Source: Gerris lacustris
Taxonomy: Eukaryota; Arthropoda; Insecta; Hemiptera; Gerridae
Assembly: GCA_951217055.1 (NCBI GenBank)
Contig: OX578279.1
Span: forward strand, 26,004,173 to 26,068,172
DNA: 64,000 bases
Direction: 5' to 3'
Below are positions 60,143 through 64,000 of the stretch, in pieces. The number at the start of each line of letters is the position of its first letter. Within the stretch, counting starts at the first letter, position 1. The notes beneath the pieces are model-generated. The model saw only the letters and a list, made by a program, of their open reading frames with translations. It made no database searches and was not told where the DNA came from. The position numbers and the translations under genes are program-made.

Positions 60143-60832
60143 TCTTTAGAAGTTGGGTCAATAAAGAAATAAAAGCCTCACTTTTGCAATACTTCGATCC
60201 CTTCTTGGATCATTCTCAAGCTGACTGTCTAGACGATGACATCGTGAGGGTTATTTTTACTGGTCTTATATTACTTTGCTTTGTAAGTTTCATCGCACAT
60301 TTCCGTTTCCCCAATTTTGAACCTTTTCCCGTGATTTAATCTTCCCCAAATGTTGCACATAGATACAACTAAGGTAAAGAATACAGAAACCAAAAAAAAA
60401 AAAAAAAAAAGATTGAAAATAAGACCAGTTTGGAAAAATGGCATTTTTATATTAATTATTATTATTATTTATTTATTTATTTATTTTTTTTAATCATGGT
60501 GATTCTCATCATTTACCTGAAAAAAAGGTTATGTTTTTGTTCACTATTAGTTTTAACTAAATAAATCGTTGAAAGAACGCATTTGTATTTTTTTTATTTT
60601 ACCTTTCCCTCTTTTACTATTTTAACTATATAATTGAACTCTAGTAGTTCAATGATAATCACAATGATTCAAACAAAAAAAAATTAACGTTCAAACAATA
60701 ATTTTTAATAATAACCATCACGATGTAATCGTCTAGACTCTAGACAGTCAACTTGAGAATGATCCAAGGAGGGATCGAAATATTGCAAAAGTGAGGCTTT
60801 TATTTCCTTAATTGACCCAATTTCTAAAAGAA
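60143..60832. mobile_element. foldback/TIR element, about 115-bp arms
   Basis: The left arm (60143-60255) and right arm (60718-60832) are reverse complements. Shared blocks are gttgggtcaat, aaataaaagcctcacttttg, caatactt/atttcgatccc, ttggatcattctcaag, tgactgtctaga and acatcgtga.ggttatt. The 460-base interior has poly(A) (60393-60410) and ATT-rich low-complexity sequence and no coding frame. Non-autonomous. No duplication was identified with confidence. Confidence 0.8.
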
Positions 60833-61391
60833 AAAAGTAGGCTTTCTATATAATAGAAAATATTAAATTATTTTTATTGTAAAAATCAGTAACAAGACGA
60901 TATTCTAAAATAATACAAAATAAATTGTCTTGCAATTTGTCTGCTCGCGTCCTATTTATGGATGAATGGTCAAAGGTATCTGTTTCGATTCTTAGTGGGG
61001 TCACATTGAGTATTTTTTAGATCTACCCACCGAGGAAGAAGCAAACAAAACAGACTAAAAAAAAGTTATTCTTTCGATTTAAACTGGTATTGACGTTTTA
61101 TCAAACTAGAATTGTAAAATTTACAATAGTAGTGTATTAATTAAATAAATTAGCAGTGTATTAATTAAATTAATACAGAAAAATAAAGTGAAAAAAATAC
61201 GAAAAAGGATCGAATGAGATTTGTAGTAAATCAGGCTGACAAACAAGAAGAGCCCTATCTCTAAAAAAAAAAGAGTAAAAGCACACTACGTTGACAGCGA
61301 TTAGCGCAGACAAAAAAACTTAAAATGTCTCTTTGTATTAGCCCTTCCTTTCAGGAAGAAACGGATCATAACTAAAAATAAAAAATTGACC

Positions 61392-61427
<36 letters not shown>

Positions 61428-64000
61428 ACGCAAAAGGGGCTAGGGTGAAATCAGACACGAGACAAACAATAACTCAAAAATAAAATTAATGTGTAAAAAA
61501 ATCGCTAAAAGAAAAAAAATATAACTACGAAAGGAAAACCATCAGAGAGATTAAATTAGATCTGAGGTAAACATCATTATTCGACTGATTTACACTTGAC
61601 CTGCAAGGTTTTAGTTTTTTTTATCCGAGGGAACAAAATTATTGAAGCGAAAGCTTCATCAATCACTGAAAGAAAACAATTCTTTCACTTTTTTCCCCCT
61701 CTTCCTGTGATGTGATTAAACTTAAAAGAGAATAAATCGGCGGAGGCTTCGACCAGGCAAAACAGAAAAAAATCAAAAATAAGTTGTTTTTATTTTTGTA
61801 AGAGAGGAAATATCGTAAGAGAAGAAAAAAATAGAGTCAACAATGATTTAAATCATGCAAATAAAAGATTTATGAAAAATTGGGATTTAATTATTTTTTT
61901 ATTCTTGGATCAGTTATGATTTTTTTCAATTGAGAAAACAAAACCAAACCAAAAAAAGAAGTCTCAATTTTAATGTGAAGCTAATTTTAATGAATGTTTG
62001 GGTATTACAATGTAGAACTATGGGAAACACAAAAGAAAATTTAACATTTTCATTCATATCAATACGACTAAATTTACTCTTCTTGAAATTGAATTCGTCA
62101 ATCAAAATAATTTCGATATTATCAATCGTCAATAGAATTTTATTTTCTTTTTATCACATTTTTGGTCTCAATGCAACTTAAAATAAACAAACGCCAATTC
62201 TAAGAAGTGTAAAAATAGGTTATCTTTTAAGCACTTAATCATTAACATACTTGATGCTAATAAAACCATAAATTTTAAGAAGTATTTGACATTTTAAATA
62301 TATTACATATATTTCATTTGTTTTTTGGTTGAAAAATACCAACAGTATATAAAGGTTATATTACTAAGGTCAACTACTTTAATTATGAGAATAACATTTC
62401 TACCCTCCAACTGGAATAATAACTTTTTATTAAATATATTGCGCTAAATTAAACAGAAATAATTAATGTATCATTTTAAAGTGGTAAGGTATTATGTATT
62501 TATATATTCTTCCTAGAATCAATATATTGAAGGTTACAATGTGTAGAAGGTAGTATTTGGAATAAATGTGCAGCATAATTCAATTATTATTAATATGAGG
62601 TGAATATTGAGGTTATTATTATATTAGAAAGACAAATAAATAATGAGTAACACATTTCTTTATATTTGAATATTATTTATCAAAATAGATTTACCATTAT
62701 TTTTTTTTTTTTTTTGAATTTAAATTGCTTAAGTAATAAAATTGCAAAATTAAATAAAAAAAAGTGAAATCATGGAACTAGATTAACATTACAGGATAAA
62801 CTGATTTCCCAAAGAAAAGTTGATCAATGATGCACTAAATCTTAAATATTATTATTCCATCAGCTCAACTTCACAGTCTACTTTATGATCGTCGAAGAAA
62901 ATATGGTAATAGAAAAGAAGTGTTGATAATATAATGGTACAAAATAAAGTTTAGAAGCAACTACTCTAGACTCACAAAGAGTTTATCATTTATTTTCTGT
63001 CACATAATATTAATATCGATATAATATAAATGGCCGAATTAAGTAAAAAGTTTCTATTAAAAATATATTTTTTTAAATTATGACAAGCACTACTAGCGCT
63101 ACCTAGTACAGAACATAAAATCTCATAAATAGAATTTATGAAAAAAAATAAGTAAAGTCTCGCGTAAAAAGTTGTGACATCATAGGCTTAGCCAAGTCAT
63201 CCCCTGTCCAAGTAAGTTCTGCAAGGTCTAATTCATCGTCCATCCAGTACAAGTAAATGATGTTTGTCAGCAGAAAAACATTTTCTAAGTTAGTAATAAT
63301 GCAGCACGAGGATACAGTCAGAAAATGTTTTTAAATTTAAACGAATTGAGTCACTTTGGAAAAAAAGTGTTGGAGTTTGTGAGGGACAGAGAATAGAGAA
63401 GGGGCAATGTTTTTGTTGGGATTAGACTATGTCAAAACAACAAATAAGAAAATTAAGTAAAAAACATTCACTGGCCCCACTCTTTACAAGTTTTCAACAC
63501 AATGCAATGTTTACAAATAAGAATGCATAAATAATCTCTAAATCGCATCTACGACACTCCCGTACGGATAACTTTGAAGGTAGACAAAAGTTAGGACATT
63601 GCGAAATCGAAGTTACAATAAGTAAAAAAACAACGAGGAGGTGTGCAGCTCAAGCTATTCCCCTGTTGGCATTCCTGAGTGGCTGCGTAGAAGCTGGATA
63701 TGATGCAGTTTCGTCCTCCATACCTTGCAGCTCTAATGGGTATAAGTGGCTAATGGAGCGAACCAATAGGCTATCATCGGCTAGCCGCACAACCTAAAAC
63801 TTTCATCTTTGATAGGAATTAGATCTATTAATTTAGCTAGCTTCCATCTTAATTGGGGGATTTCCTTTTACCTAAAATACAGGGGTTTAGCAAAACTTAG
63901 GGTGCAATGTCTGAAAATAACGTCAACAACTTGCAGTTAATTGTAATTTAGCTCAACATTGTACGACCCTTACCCTTGGTGTCCCAGCTAAATCCCTACT
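60833..64000. other. stretch without recognisable gene
   Basis: AT-rich with a poly(A) run of about 27 at 61398-61424, a small hairpin tgaagc/gcttca (61644-61659) and poly(T) 62700-62716. Two opposite frames at 61926-62181 are low-complexity. A minus-strand frame of about 50 codons near 63140-63290 reads W-M-D-D-E-L-D-L-A-E-L-T-W-T-G-D-D-L and is protein-like but unassigned. A GC-richer end at 63640-63800 is also unassigned. Confidence 0.4.

Overview
The window reads as eukaryotic, AT-rich, gene-poor DNA. Long (AT)n, (AAT)n and homopolymer tracts, broken non-LTR retrotransposons (RTE/CR1-like and Jockey-type), a Harbinger-type DNA element and many foldback/MITE-like inverted repeats make up almost everything that can be assigned. 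The Jockey ORF1 remnant and the dispersed repeat head carrying 'GGGTACCCGTGCTTCGCTACGG'-type sequence (52.8 kb) point to an arthropod. A crustacean such as a copepod is a guess, not a demonstration. I found no intact host protein-coding gene. Nearly all open frames of 60-100 codons are microsatellite, repeat-arm or chance frames.

Layout. 0.3-0.6 kb: degenerate 3' end of a LINE. 5.6-6.3 kb: foldback copy of a dispersed repeat that recurs at 24.1 and 37.9 kb. 7.9-8.1 kb: 108-bp-arm hairpin. 12.4-12.9 kb and 26.4-27.1 kb: two inverted copies of one TIR element. 14.35-15.52 kb: a LINE 3' fragment with a classical 5' inversion (twin priming), an 11-bp target-site duplication and a (CTTAT)n tail. 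15.7-17.9 kb: long-TIR element. 25.87-26.22 kb: inverted repeat carrying a tRNA-like sequence and a perfect 79-bp tandem duplication. 32.4-34.85 kb: decayed Jockey-type LINE interrupted by a 640-bp Harbinger element with a TTA duplication. 44.7-45.07, 55.1-56.0 and 60.1-60.8 kb: further foldback elements. 47.8-48.66 kb: TIR element containing a 5S-rRNA-like segment. 52.8-54.0 kb: about 305-bp tandem repeat block. Around 21.6-21.9, 35.2-36.0, 41.9-42.4 and 43.4-44.1 kb are non-repetitive, higher-complexity islands rich in TAATTA-type sites. These could be conserved regulatory DNA of a developmental locus, which is inference only.

The most interesting locus is 58.77-59.41 kb. An imperfect tandem dimer of a roughly 300-bp, highly structured unit carries, on the minus strand, two identical 43-nt motifs that satisfy every core position of a hammerhead ribozyme: CUGAUGA, a 4-bp stem II, GAAA, a 6-bp stem III plus the A-U pair, and a GUC cleavage site. 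The two predicted cleavage sites are exactly 307 nt apart, the arrangement expected of a retrozyme-like element that would release a 307-nt RNA. Helix I is reduced to the palindrome GGGCCC, which can hardly fold alone but can pair perfectly between two copies. A double hammerhead is therefore the likely active form. The array ends in a perfect 92-bp inverted copy whose outer edge lies five bases past a cleavage-site position.
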